Positions 10,312 to 19,040 of a stretch of DNA of 64,000 bases are shown here, piece after piece. The notes under the pieces were generated by a model that was not told where the DNA came from, did not search any database, and saw only the letters and a list, made by a program, of their open reading frames with translations. Every line of letters begins with the position of its first letter. Within the stretch, counting starts at the first letter, position 1. The position numbers and the translations under genes were made by a program. The stretch comes from Xylophilus sp042867185 (GTDB taxonomy: Bacteria; Pseudomonadota; Gammaproteobacteria; Burkholderiales; Burkholderiaceae_C): the NCBI GenBank assembly GCA_042867185.1, contig JBHZQV010000002.1:248001-312000 (forward strand). Reading direction: 5' to 3'.

Positions 10312-10875
10312 ATGCGCTACCTGGCCGGCTATTCGGAGGCGGTGCAGGCCCAGGTGCAGGCGATCCATGCGCGGCAGGGCCTCGGTCGCCTGCTGCTCTC
10401 GCGCTATCCGGCGCCGCACGGCATGCGCACCGACCGGGCGCTGCATGCCTTCGTCACCGAGCTGAAGACCGAGCATCTGCGCCGCGCACCGCCGATCGAC
10501 AAGGTTCTCTACGACAGCAAGCTGCAGGTGGTGCAGCATGCGCTGGGCCTGCACACCGCCATCTCGCGCAAGCAGGGCGCGAGGCTCAAGGCCAGCCGAG
10601 AGATCCGCATCGCCGCGGTGTTCAAGGACGTGCCGCTCGATTTCCTGCAGATGATCGTGGTGCACGAGCTGGCCCACCTGAAAGAGCGCGACCACGACCG
10701 CGCCTTCTACCAGCTGTGCGAGAGCATGGAGCCGCGCTACCACCAGCTGGAGCTCGACCTGCGCCTCTACCTGACCCACCTGGACGCCACCGGCGAGCGC
10801 CTGTGGTCAGGCAGCGGTGGCGGCGGTGCCCCTGCCGACGTCGATGCCCAGCCAGCGCCGGGCGGCGGCCTGTAG
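10312..10875 (+). CDS. YgjP-like (DUF45/M48-type) zinc metallopeptidase
   Basis: 187 residues. The zinc-binding motif HELAHLKERDH (HExxH plus a third His) is followed by FYQLCESMEPRYHQLELDLRLYL, as in the YgjP/WLM-like metallopeptidase family. There is no signal peptide, so it is probably cytoplasmic. The natural substrate of the family is not settled. The start at ATG 10312 (MRYLAGYSEAV) is chosen over an upstream in-frame start inside the previous gene. The last 23 codons, a Gly/Ala-rich tail, overlap the 3' end of murI on the other strand, which suggests recent loss of an earlier stop or simply a convergent overlap. Confidence 0.85.
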   Translation: MRYLAGYSEAVQAQVQAIHARQGLGRLLLSRYPAPHGMRTDRALHAFVTELKTEHLRRAPPIDKVLYDSKLQVVQHALGLHTAISRKQGARLKASREIRIAAVFKDVPLDFLQMIVVHELAHLKERDHDRAFYQLCESMEPRYHQLELDLRLYLTHLDATGERLWSGSGGGGAPADVDAQPAPGGGL

Positions 10876-11661
10876 CAGGCCCAGGTCTCCGGTACTGACC
10901 AGCTCCAGCCGGCCGGCCCCGGTCGCATCCGGCTTCAGCAGCCGATGGTGGGCCAGCAGGCGCTGCGTCTGGCGGGCGACCGGCTCGCCGGTGTCCATCA
11001 ACCGGACCTGGGGGCCGACCAGTGCGCGCAAGGCGGGCGCGGCGAAGACGTAGTGGGTGCAGCCCAGCACCAGGGTGTCGATCTGGCGCTCTTGTGTACC
11101 GAAAGTGCCTGCGGCCGAGGTGTAGCGCCGGCACAGTGCTATGGTATTAGTAGCGTTCGTGTCTGCGCTGCCCGGCTGGCGCAACTCGTCTTCGATCGCC
11201 GTGGCCAGCCCGTCGCAGGGCTGCACGCTGAAACGGGCCTGGTGCAGCAGTGGCGCCATCAACGCCTTGAACTTGGCGCTGCCGACGGTGCCCCGGGTGC
11301 CCAGCACCGCGATGTGGCCGGTGCGGGTGACGGCCAGGGCGGGCTTCGCCGCGGGCTCCACGCCCACCAGGTGCAGGTCGGGATGGGCGGTCCGCAGCAG
11401 GTGGATCGCCGCGGCGGTGGCGGTATTGCAGGCCACCACCAGCGCCTTGACGCGGTGCCGGCTTCGCAATGTCTCGGCGACGTGCAGGGTGCGGGCCGCC
11501 ACATGGTCGTCGCCGCGCTCGCCGTAGGGCGCGAAGCCGCTGTCGGCCAGGTAGACGAAGTCTTCCTGCGGCAGCAGGCGCTGCAGCGCCCGCAGCACGC
11601 TCAGGCCGCCGATGCCGCTGTCGAAGACGCCGATCGGCGCGTCGGGGGAAAGAAGGGGCAT
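10807..11661 (-). CDS. murI: Glutamate racemase
   Basis: 284 residues. It interconverts L- and D-glutamate in the cytoplasm, supplying D-Glu for peptidoglycan. The signature GVFDSGIGGLSVLRAL is at the N-terminus. The two catalytic cysteines are in VVACNTATAAA and LVLGCTHYVF. It starts at MPLLSPDAPIG, about 90 bp downstream of fumA on the same strand. The reading frame continues far upstream antisense to nothing and out of frame with fumA, which is a GC artefact. Its 3' end overlaps the metallopeptidase gene tail-to-tail by 69 bp. Confidence 0.96.
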   Translation of the reverse strand: MPLLSPDAPIGVFDSGIGGLSVLRALQRLLPQEDFVYLADSGFAPYGERGDDHVAARTLHVAETLRSRHRVKALVVACNTATAAAIHLLRTAHPDLHLVGVEPAAKPALAVTRTGHIAVLGTRGTVGSAKFKALMAPLLHQARFSVQPCDGLATAIEDELRQPGSADTNATNTIALCRRYTSAAGTFGTQERQIDTLVLGCTHYVFAAPALRALVGPQVRLMDTGEPVARQTQRLLAHHRLLKPDATGAGRLELVSTGDLGLLQAAARRWLGIDVGRGTAATAA

Positions 11662-11753
11662 CGTGGAAGATCGGTGCGGCGGGGGAATGCGATGGTCGGC
11701 CTGCTGGCAGGCGGTGCGGCGCACGGGCCGCCCGGCCCGCCGCCGCCCGCGCC

Positions 11754-13307
11754 TTACGCCGTGGCCAGTTCGATGCCCTTGAACTCGCCGGTCGCGATCC
11801 GCGCCTGCCACTCGGCCGGGCCGGTGACGTGCACGCTGGTGCCGCCCGCATCGACCGCCACGGTGACCGGCATGTCGACCACGTCGAACTCGTAGATCGC
11901 CTCCATGCCCAGGTCGGCGAAGCCCACCACCTTCGCATCCTTGATCGCCTTGCTGACCAGGTAGGCGGCGCCGCCGACGGCCATCAGGTAGGCGCTCTTG
12001 TGCTTCTGGATCGAGCCGACGGTGGCCGGGCCGCGCTCGGCCTTGCCGATCATCGCGATCAGGCCGGTCTTCTCCAGCATCATGTCGGTGAACTTGTCCA
12101 TCCGGGTCGCGGTGGTGGGGCCGGCCGGGCCGACCGCCTCGCCCTGGACCGGATCGACCGGGCCGACGTAGTAGATGACCCGGTTGGTGAAATCGACGGG
12201 CAGGGGCTCGCCCTTGGCCAGCATGGTCTGGATGCGCGCATGGGCCGCGTCGCGGCCGGTGAGCATCTTGCCGTTGAGCAACAGGGTGTCGCCCGGCTTC
12301 CAGCTGGCGACCTCGTCCTTGGTGAGCGTGTTCAGGTCGACGCGGCGGCTCTTGTTGTAGTCGGGCGCCCAGTCGATCTTCGGCCACAGGTCGAGCGACG
12401 GGGCCTCCAGGTAGACCGGGCCGGCGCCGTTCATCACGAAGTGCGCATGGCGGGTGGCGGCGCAGTTGGGGATCATCGCGACCGGTTTGCTGGCCGCATG
12501 CGTCGGATAGGTCTTGATCTTCACGTCGAGCACCGTGGTCAGGCCGCCCAGGCCCTGGGCGCCGATGCCGAGGGCGTTGACCTTCTCGAACAGTTCCAGG
12601 CGCATCTCTTCGAGCCTGTCGAGCTTCTCGCCGCGGGACGACTTGGCCTGCAACTCGTACATGTCCAGGTCGTCCATCAGGCTTTCCTTGGCCAGCAAAA
12701 CCGCCTTCTCGGCGGTGCCGCCGATGCCGATGCCCAGCATGCCGGGCGGGCACCAGCCGGCGCCCATGGTGGGGACCGTCTTCAGCACCCAGTCGACCAC
12801 ACTGTCACTCGGGTTGAGCATGATCATCTTGCTCTTGTTCTCGCTGCCGCCGCCCTTGGCCGCGACGGTGATGTCGAGGCTGCCGCCGGGCACGATCTGG
12901 GTGAAGATGACCGCCGGCGTGTTGTCCTTGGTGTTCTTGCGGTCGAACTGCGGGTCGGCCACCACGCTGGCGCGCAGCGTGTTGTCGTGGTGGTTGTAGC
13001 CGCGGCGCACGCCTTCGTTGATCGCGTCTTCCAGGCCGCCGGGGAAGTCCTCGAAGCGCACGTCCATGCCCACCTTCAGGAACACGTTGACGATGCCGGT
13101 GTCCTGGCAGATCGGGCGCTGGCCGGTGGCGCTCATCTTGCTGTTGGTCAGGATCTGGGCGATCGCGTCCTTGGCCGCAGGGCTCTGCTCGCGGGCATAG
13201 GCGCGGGCCAGGTGGGCGATGTAGTCGGCCGGGTGGTAGTAGGAGATGTACTGCAGCGCCGCAGCGACGGATTCCACGAGGTCGTGGTACTGGATACGGG
13301 TCGTCAT
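11754..13307 (-). CDS. fumA: Class I fumarate hydratase, [4Fe-4S], oxygen-sensitive type
   Basis: 517 residues, interconverting fumarate and malate in the citric acid cycle. N-terminal and C-terminal halves of the class I family are fused as usual. Cluster-ligand candidates are in RPICQDTGIVN, GWCPPGMLGIGIGG and PNCAATRHAHF. The start MTTRIQYHDLVES (13307) is preferred over an upstream in-frame start at 13343 that adds 12 unconserved residues. murI follows. A class II enzyme (fumC) lies only 2.5 kb away, so the cell has both an iron-dependent and an iron-independent fumarase in one neighbourhood. Confidence 0.95.
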   Translation of the reverse strand: MTTRIQYHDLVESVAAALQYISYYHPADYIAHLARAYAREQSPAAKDAIAQILTNSKMSATGQRPICQDTGIVNVFLKVGMDVRFEDFPGGLEDAINEGVRRGYNHHDNTLRASVVADPQFDRKNTKDNTPAVIFTQIVPGGSLDITVAAKGGGSENKSKMIMLNPSDSVVDWVLKTVPTMGAGWCPPGMLGIGIGGTAEKAVLLAKESLMDDLDMYELQAKSSRGEKLDRLEEMRLELFEKVNALGIGAQGLGGLTTVLDVKIKTYPTHAASKPVAMIPNCAATRHAHFVMNGAGPVYLEAPSLDLWPKIDWAPDYNKSRRVDLNTLTKDEVASWKPGDTLLLNGKMLTGRDAAHARIQTMLAKGEPLPVDFTNRVIYYVGPVDPVQGEAVGPAGPTTATRMDKFTDMMLEKTGLIAMIGKAERGPATVGSIQKHKSAYLMAVGGAAYLVSKAIKDAKVVGFADLGMEAIYEFDVVDMPVTVAVDAGGTSVHVTGPAEWQARIATGEFKGIELATA

Positions 13308-13381
13308 GGTGGGGGTCGTGTTGTTGTGGGAGCCAGCCCGCAATTATCCCCGCTGCGCCGCGCGGCCGCCCGCGCCGGCGC

Positions 13382-15541
13382 TCAGCCTTCGATGGTAGAG
13401 GGCGCGAAGTCCACCGCGTGGTCGGGCTTGACGCCCTGCGACCACTCGAGCAGCACGTGCGCCTGCATCGGCCGGGCATAGAAGTAGCCCTGCAGTTCGT
13501 CGCAATCCAGCTCCAGCAGGATGTCGCGCTGCCCGGCCGTTTCCACACCTTCCGCCACCACCCGCAGGCCCAGCGCGTGGGCCAGCCGGATCACCGCCTC
13601 GACCACCGCCCGGGCATCGACCTTCACCTCCAGGTCATTGACGAAGCTGCGGTCGATCTTGAGCTGCTGGGCCGGCAACTGGCGCAGGTAGCTCAGGCTG
13701 GAGTAGCCGGTGCCGAAATCGTCGATCGCCAGGTACACGCCGATCCGGGCCAGGCCCGAGAACGCGACCTGCGTCGCCTTCAGGTCTTCCATCGCCACCG
13801 ATTCGGTGATCTCGCAGAGCAGCTGCGACGCGTCGACGTTGTGCCGGCGCAGCGCCGCCTCGACCCGCTCGGCCAGGCCGTTCTCGCGCAACTGGTGCAC
13901 CGACAGGTTGACGGCCACCCGCATCCGCAGGCCCTCGCGGCTCCAGGCGGCGATCTGGCGGCAGGCCTCGTCGATCACCCAGGCGCCCAGCCGGCCGATC
14001 AGGCCGAAGCGCTCGGCCAGCCCGATGAAGAGCGCCGGGCTCAGCACGCCGCGCTCGGGGTGGTTCCAGCGGATCAGGGCCTCGACGCCGCTGATCTGGT
14101 CGCGCCGGCCGTCGATCTTCGGCTGGTAGTACAGCTCGAACTGGCCGGCGTCGATCGCCTGGCGCAGGTCGCTCTGCAGCGCCAGCTGGTTCGACACGTC
14201 GGCGCCCATGTGGGATTCGAACAGGGCATAGCCACCGCCGCCGGCGCGCTTGGCGACGTACATCGCCGCGTCGGCATGGGCCACCAGCTTGTCGCGCTCG
14301 CCCTGGTCGGGGTAGAGCACGATGCCGATCGAGCAGGCGATCTGCAGCTGCTTGTCGAACACCACGAACGGCCGGGTCAGGGCCTTCAGGATGCGGTCGG
14401 CCACCAGGGTGCAGTCGGCCATGTCGTGCACATGCTCCAGCAGCACCAGGAACTCGTCGCCACCGACGCGGGCGACGGTATCGCTGAGCCGCGCCGCCCG
14501 CTCCAGCCGCCGTGCCGCCTTGCGCAGGATGAAATCGCCCGCGGCATGGCCGAAGGAATCGTTGATCGGCTTGAAGCCGTCGAGGTCGACGAAGAAGACG
14601 GCCAGCCGCTCGTTCGTCTGGTCGTGGTTGGCCCGGTCGAGCCGCGCCAGCGCCTGGTCGAGCCGGTCCTCGAACAGCAGCCGGTTGGGCAGGCCGGTGA
14701 GGGCGTCGGCGAAGGCCTGCTTCTGCAGCTCGGCGTTGGCCGTCTCCAGCCGGGTGTTGGCCTGCTGCAGCGAATGCGCGAGGCGCCGCGCGGTGCTTTG
14801 CAGCCGGGCATCGAGGATCGAGGCGAACAGCGTGCCCAGCAGCATGATGCCGGTCGTGACCAGCACGATCGCCACCATGCTGGGGCCCGACAGCTGGTCG
14901 GCGCTGAGGCACACCGAGCCCGCCGGGAACTGCGCGGCAGCCATGCCGGTGTAGTGCATGCCGCAAATCGCGGCGCCCATGACCAGGGCGGCGAGGACCT
15001 GGGACCGCGTGCGGCGGCGCGCCTCCCGGTGCGCCAGCAGCATCACCATCAACAGGGCGACCGCCGAGGCCGCCACTGCGATCAGGGCCGACAGCACCAC
15101 CTTCACCGGGTCCCAGACGATGCGGGGCGACATGTCGAGCGCGGCCATGCCGATGTAGTGCATGCCGCAGATGCCCAAGCCCATCGCCATCGCCCCCGCC
15201 AGCAGCAAGCGCGGGCCGACCGCCAGCCGGCTGGCGATGCCGAGCGCGATGCCCGCTGCGCCCACCGCCGCCGCCCAGGAGAGCAGGGTGAGGCCGCCGG
15301 TAAAACCCAGGCGGATCGGCAGCTCGAAGGCCAGCATGCCGATGAAGTGCATGGCCCAGATGCCGGTGCCCATCACCACCGATCCGGCAGCCCACCAGCC
15401 CAGCCGCAGCCGGCCATAGCTACCGCGGACCCGCAGCGCCAGATCCAGCGCCACATAGGACGCCAGCACCGCGAGCGCGATCGACGCAGCCACTCCCCAG
15501 ACGTTGTGCTGGGAGGGCATAAAGGCAGAACTGGCAATCAC
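13382..15541 (-). CDS. MHYT-GGDEF-EAL membrane protein, c-di-GMP turnover
   Basis: 719 residues. The seven-helix MHYT sensor occupies about 1-240 and carries all three motifs: MHFIGM (64), MHYIGM (127) and MHYTGM (195). These are proposed to bind copper and sense O2, CO or NO. GGDEF at about 360-364 is intact, and so is the EAL domain (VEALIRW about 486, ITESVAM, DDFGTGYSSL, KIDRSFV, EGVET). It could therefore make or degrade c-di-GMP. The start is uncertain: GTG at 15541 or ATG at 15520 (MPSQHNVWG), neither with a good ribosome-binding site. It stands between the two fumarase genes. Confidence 0.92.
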   Translation of the reverse strand: MIASSAFMPSQHNVWGVAASIALAVLASYVALDLALRVRGSYGRLRLGWWAAGSVVMGTGIWAMHFIGMLAFELPIRLGFTGGLTLLSWAAAVGAAGIALGIASRLAVGPRLLLAGAMAMGLGICGMHYIGMAALDMSPRIVWDPVKVVLSALIAVAASAVALLMVMLLAHREARRRTRSQVLAALVMGAAICGMHYTGMAAAQFPAGSVCLSADQLSGPSMVAIVLVTTGIMLLGTLFASILDARLQSTARRLAHSLQQANTRLETANAELQKQAFADALTGLPNRLLFEDRLDQALARLDRANHDQTNERLAVFFVDLDGFKPINDSFGHAAGDFILRKAARRLERAARLSDTVARVGGDEFLVLLEHVHDMADCTLVADRILKALTRPFVVFDKQLQIACSIGIVLYPDQGERDKLVAHADAAMYVAKRAGGGGYALFESHMGADVSNQLALQSDLRQAIDAGQFELYYQPKIDGRRDQISGVEALIRWNHPERGVLSPALFIGLAERFGLIGRLGAWVIDEACRQIAAWSREGLRMRVAVNLSVHQLRENGLAERVEAALRRHNVDASQLLCEITESVAMEDLKATQVAFSGLARIGVYLAIDDFGTGYSSLSYLRQLPAQQLKIDRSFVNDLEVKVDARAVVEAVIRLAHALGLRVVAEGVETAGQRDILLELDCDELQGYFYARPMQAHVLLEWSQGVKPDHAVDFAPSTIEG

Positions 15542-15804
15542 GGCGGTCGATACGAAGAAACTAACCGGGTGGATTCACGCCGGTTACAAGCCCGAAGCAG
15601 GGCGTTGAGATGTACCCCGAGGGGGCGCCGCAGTGTAGCGACTGCCCACGATTCAGATGTAAGTGCGGCGACATACCCACCGGCGGCCACCGGCCCTGGA
15701 TGAGAACGGTTTTTGTTCGGCGCTATGCTGGCGGTGACGACCCTGCCGGCGCGCGCACCCACGGGCCCGCCGGTGCCCTTTTCATCCGCTTCGACACTAC
15801 CACC

Positions 15805-17190
15805 ATGACCACACGCACAGAACGCGACACCTTCGGCCCGATCGAGGTCCCTTCGGCCCAGCTGTGGGGCGCGCAGACCCAGCGCTCGCTGCAGAACTTC
15901 GACATCTCCGGCGAGCGCCAGCCCCGGGAGATGATCACCGCGTTGGCCCAGGTCAAGCGGGCGTCGGCCGTGGTCAACCATGCGCTGGGCCTGCAGGACG
16001 AGAAGAAGACGCAGGCGATCGTCGCCGCCGCGCAGGAGGTGATCGACGGCAAGCACCCCGGCGAATTCCCGCTGGTGGTCTGGCAGACCGGCTCGGGTAC
16101 CCAGACCAACATGAACGTCAACGAGGTGCTGGCCAACCGGGCCAGCGAACTGCTGGGCGGCGAGCGCGGCGAGGGCCGGCTGGTGCACCCCAACGACGAT
16201 GTGAACCGCAGCCAGTCGAGCAACGACGTGTTCCCCACCGCGATGCACGTGGCGGCGGTCGCGGCCCTGACGCACCACCTGCTGCCCGCCATCGCCCGGC
16301 TGCGCGGCACGCTGGAGCAGAAGGCGCGCGAGTTCGACGGCATCGTGAAGATCGGCCGCACCCATCTGCAGGACGCCACGCCGCTGACGCTCGGCCAGGA
16401 GTTCTCCGGCTGGGTGGCCCAGCTGGCCCACGGGGAGAAGCATGTGCGCGACGCGCTGCCCCATCTGTACGAACTGGCGCTGGGCGGTACCGCGGTCGGC
16501 ACCGGCCTCAATGCGCCGAAAGGCTATGCCGAACAGGTGGCCGCCGAGATCGCGAAGATCACCGGGCTGCCCTTCGTCACCGCGCCGAGCAAGTTCGAGG
16601 CGCTGGCCTCGGTCGACGGCCTGGTGCACGCCCACGGCGCGCTCAAGACGCTGGCCGCCAGCATGATGAAGATCGCCAACGACGTGCGCTGGCTGGCCAG
16701 CGGCCCGCGCAGCGGCATCGGCGAGCTGAGCATCCCCGAGAACGAGCCCGGCTCGTCGATCATGCCCGGCAAGGTCAACCCGACGCAGAGCGAGGCGGTG
16801 ACGATGCTCGCCGCCCAGGTCTTCGGCAACGACGTGGCGATCAACTTCGGCGGAGCGTCGGGCAACTTCGAGCTGAACGTGTTCCGCCCGATGGTGGCCC
16901 ACAACTTTCTGCAGAGCGTGCGGCTGCTGGCCGACGGCATGGTGAGCTTCAACGACCACTGCGCGGTCGGCATCGAGCCCAACCGCGAGCGGATCGCCGA
17001 ACTGGTCGACCGTTCCCTGATGCTGGTGACGGCGCTCAACACCCACATCGGCTACGACAAGGCCGCCTATATCGCCAAGAAGGCGCACAAGGAAGGCAGC
17101 AGCCTGCGCGATGCGGCCGTCGCCTCGGGCCATGTCACCGGCGAGCAGTTCGACCGGTGGGTCGTGCCGGTCGACATGGTCGGCCGCTGA
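15805..17190 (+). CDS. fumC: Class II fumarate hydratase, iron-independent
   Basis: 461 residues of the aspartase/fumarase superfamily; a cytoplasmic homotetramer catalysing fumarate hydration. The class signature GSSIMPGKVNPTQ, with its flexible catalytic loop, and the substrate-site motifs TGSGTQTNMNVNEV and GRTHLQDATPLT are intact. The start is ATG 15805 (MTTRTERDTFGP); upstream in-frame codons are non-coding. It stands divergent to the MHYT gene with a 263-bp intergenic region in which I see no clear promoter boxes. FumC is commonly used under iron limitation or oxidative stress; whether that holds here cannot be read from the DNA. Confidence 0.97.
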   Translation: MTTRTERDTFGPIEVPSAQLWGAQTQRSLQNFDISGERQPREMITALAQVKRASAVVNHALGLQDEKKTQAIVAAAQEVIDGKHPGEFPLVVWQTGSGTQTNMNVNEVLANRASELLGGERGEGRLVHPNDDVNRSQSSNDVFPTAMHVAAVAALTHHLLPAIARLRGTLEQKAREFDGIVKIGRTHLQDATPLTLGQEFSGWVAQLAHGEKHVRDALPHLYELALGGTAVGTGLNAPKGYAEQVAAEIAKITGLPFVTAPSKFEALASVDGLVHAHGALKTLAASMMKIANDVRWLASGPRSGIGELSIPENEPGSSIMPGKVNPTQSEAVTMLAAQVFGNDVAINFGGASGNFELNVFRPMVAHNFLQSVRLLADGMVSFNDHCAVGIEPNRERIAELVDRSLMLVTALNTHIGYDKAAYIAKKAHKEGSSLRDAAVASGHVTGEQFDRWVVPVDMVGR

Positions 17191-17328
17191 GGGCCGGCTG
17201 CAGCCGCGAACGGCAGGCAGCGCCTCGGATTCGCGCCAACGGCTTCGTATCCATGCGCAGGGCCGGCCTGCCGGTTCGATAAGGTCAGGCCCGGTCGGCC
17301 ATCGGTTCCATGGCTGCGCGGACTTCCC

Positions 17329-18903
17329 ATGAACCTGTCAAGCCTTCGATCGCTGTTCACCGGGCACGGCCCTCGGCCTGCGGGTCCTGCGGCCGCGGCG
17401 GACCCTGCGAAGTCCGCGGCCGCGGCCTCCCGGCCCAGGCAAGCCGGCGCGGTGCCTCCCGCGCTGGCCGCGCGCCGGGGCGAACCCCCTGCCCAGCCCG
17501 CGGAGCGCCCGTCGCCGCAGCCATCGCTGCGGCGCCAGAACGCGGTGGTGCCGGATCGCGGCCCGGCCGCCGTGCGGTCTGACCGGATCGACCTGCCGAA
17601 GGGCACGCAAGGGCCGCTCGTGCAGCTGATGTCGCCGCCCGCCGGGCAGGAACTCCCTGCAGGCACCCGGGGCACCCTGGCCGCGCTGATGCACCACGAC
17701 GCAAGAAGCGAGGCGATCCAGGCGGCACAGGCGCTCGCGGTGCGCGGTTCCGGCGATGGCGCCGCCGCTCCACCGGCCGGCGGCACGGACGCGATCGGGT
17801 ACGTGCCGGCGGAGGGTTCGGGGCGGGCAGCAACCGCAGGGCCGGTAGCGGCCGACGGCCCGCCGGTCCCGGATGCCCCCGATACCCCGGCGCAGGCGCC
17901 GCCATCGTCGCGCCGCAGCAAAGACAAGATCGACAAGAAAATCGACCTGGTCCGGCAGCCGGATACCCATGTGTCCGAACTGCCTCCGGCCCAGATGTCG
18001 GCTCTGGCCCAGGCGCTGGGATTGCCCGGCCCGCCCGCCGAGGCACTGTCCGACCCGCAGGCCGCCGCGTCGACCGCCCGTGCGGTGGCCCATCGGCTGC
18101 AGGGGCTGCAGCTTGGCGACGTCTTCACGAAATACGACAGCGTTCGTGAAAGGCAGCGCATCAAGAATTCCGCGCTGGTGCAGGGGGCCTCCAGTGAGCA
18201 ACGCCGCGCGCTGCAGGACCTGGCGGTGAAAACGCATCTCTGGCTGCGCGAGCACGAGACCGTCGATCCGGTCACGCAGCGAAGCAAGGTCGAGGTGAGC
18301 ATCTATTTCGACGGCATTCCCGAGCGGGCCGAAAACCAGGTCAAGCGGGTGGTCCAGGGCGGGATCGGCGACGTCTACCGGAGTGCTTGCCAGGCCGGGC
18401 AACTGGTGGCGGATATCCTGGCGGCGAAGGCTGCATCGGCCGCGGGGCCGGACGTGGAGATCGTGCATGTGTGCGGCCTGTCCGTCGGGGGCGGTTCCGC
18501 CCAGATGTTCAACACGGCCCTGCAGGGGCGCATCGCGCTCGACACGCCTCCTTCGCTCGTCCTGCTGGACCCTGCCCTGATCAGCAAGGCACAGGCCCGG
18601 CATGCGGCCAAGGGGGCGTTGCGGGTTCCGCCCCGGCGGCCGGCCCACGGACTGATCATCACGCTGGATTACGACAAGAAGCCCCGCAGAAGCCTGGTGG
18701 ACAGCCTGTACTACCTGGGCTATCGATCGGAGGGCCTGGTCCGCCTCGCGCTGGGACTGCGGGACGACGACGGCCTCGGATCCCAGCCGCCAAAACCTTC
18801 CGACGCCAGGGTGATCGGCACTTTCCTGGGTTACCACTCCAATCGGCACCACTACGACAATGCGCTGCGCCGCTTCGCCGGCCCCGCGCCATCCGCCTCC
18901 TAG
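17329..18903 (+). CDS. Effector-like protein with Ala/Pro-rich N-terminus and GxSxG hydrolase-like domain
   Basis: 524 residues; family not recognised. Residues 1 to about 200 are low-complexity and disordered-looking, rich in Ala, Pro and Gly. The C-terminal part, about 320-520, looks like an alpha/beta-hydrolase core: VEVSIYFDGI, then HVCGLSVGGGSAQMF with a GxSxG nucleophile elbow, LVLLDPALI as a possible acid site, and FLGYHSNRHHYDNALRRF with a candidate catalytic His. There is no Sec signal and no membrane segment. A disordered N-terminus plus a lipase-like domain recalls type III secretion effectors of plant-associated Burkholderiales, but no secretion genes or PIP/hrpII box are seen. 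Local base composition is somewhat lower in GC in the middle of the gene. Confidence 0.6.
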   Translation: MNLSSLRSLFTGHGPRPAGPAAAADPAKSAAAASRPRQAGAVPPALAARRGEPPAQPAERPSPQPSLRRQNAVVPDRGPAAVRSDRIDLPKGTQGPLVQLMSPPAGQELPAGTRGTLAALMHHDARSEAIQAAQALAVRGSGDGAAAPPAGGTDAIGYVPAEGSGRAATAGPVAADGPPVPDAPDTPAQAPPSSRRSKDKIDKKIDLVRQPDTHVSELPPAQMSALAQALGLPGPPAEALSDPQAAASTARAVAHRLQGLQLGDVFTKYDSVRERQRIKNSALVQGASSEQRRALQDLAVKTHLWLREHETVDPVTQRSKVEVSIYFDGIPERAENQVKRVVQGGIGDVYRSACQAGQLVADILAAKAASAAGPDVEIVHVCGLSVGGGSAQMFNTALQGRIALDTPPSLVLLDPALISKAQARHAAKGALRVPPRRPAHGLIITLDYDKKPRRSLVDSLYYLGYRSEGLVRLALGLRDDDGLGSQPPKPSDARVIGTFLGYHSNRHHYDNALRRFAGPAPSAS

Positions 18904-19040
18904 GGAATGGCATGCGCGACCTGCGATGCGGGCGTCGCGGCGTTGCGGTAGAACCCTCCGGACGCCGATCACGGCGCGACACCCGGGCGCCCACCCGCAC
19001 CGGCGGGCCGGCGCCGATTCCCTTCTTTCGGAGACACACC

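Noticed and set aside
10807..12753. A single 648-codon minus-strand frame covering murI and part of fumA
   Set aside because: Only the last 284 codons are MurI; the upstream part is fumA read in the wrong frame.
17191..17328. TTCG motifs as a PIP box or hrpII box before the effector-like gene
   Set aside because: Three TTCG motifs occur, but the gaps are 10 and 27 bases, not the 15-16 bases these boxes need.
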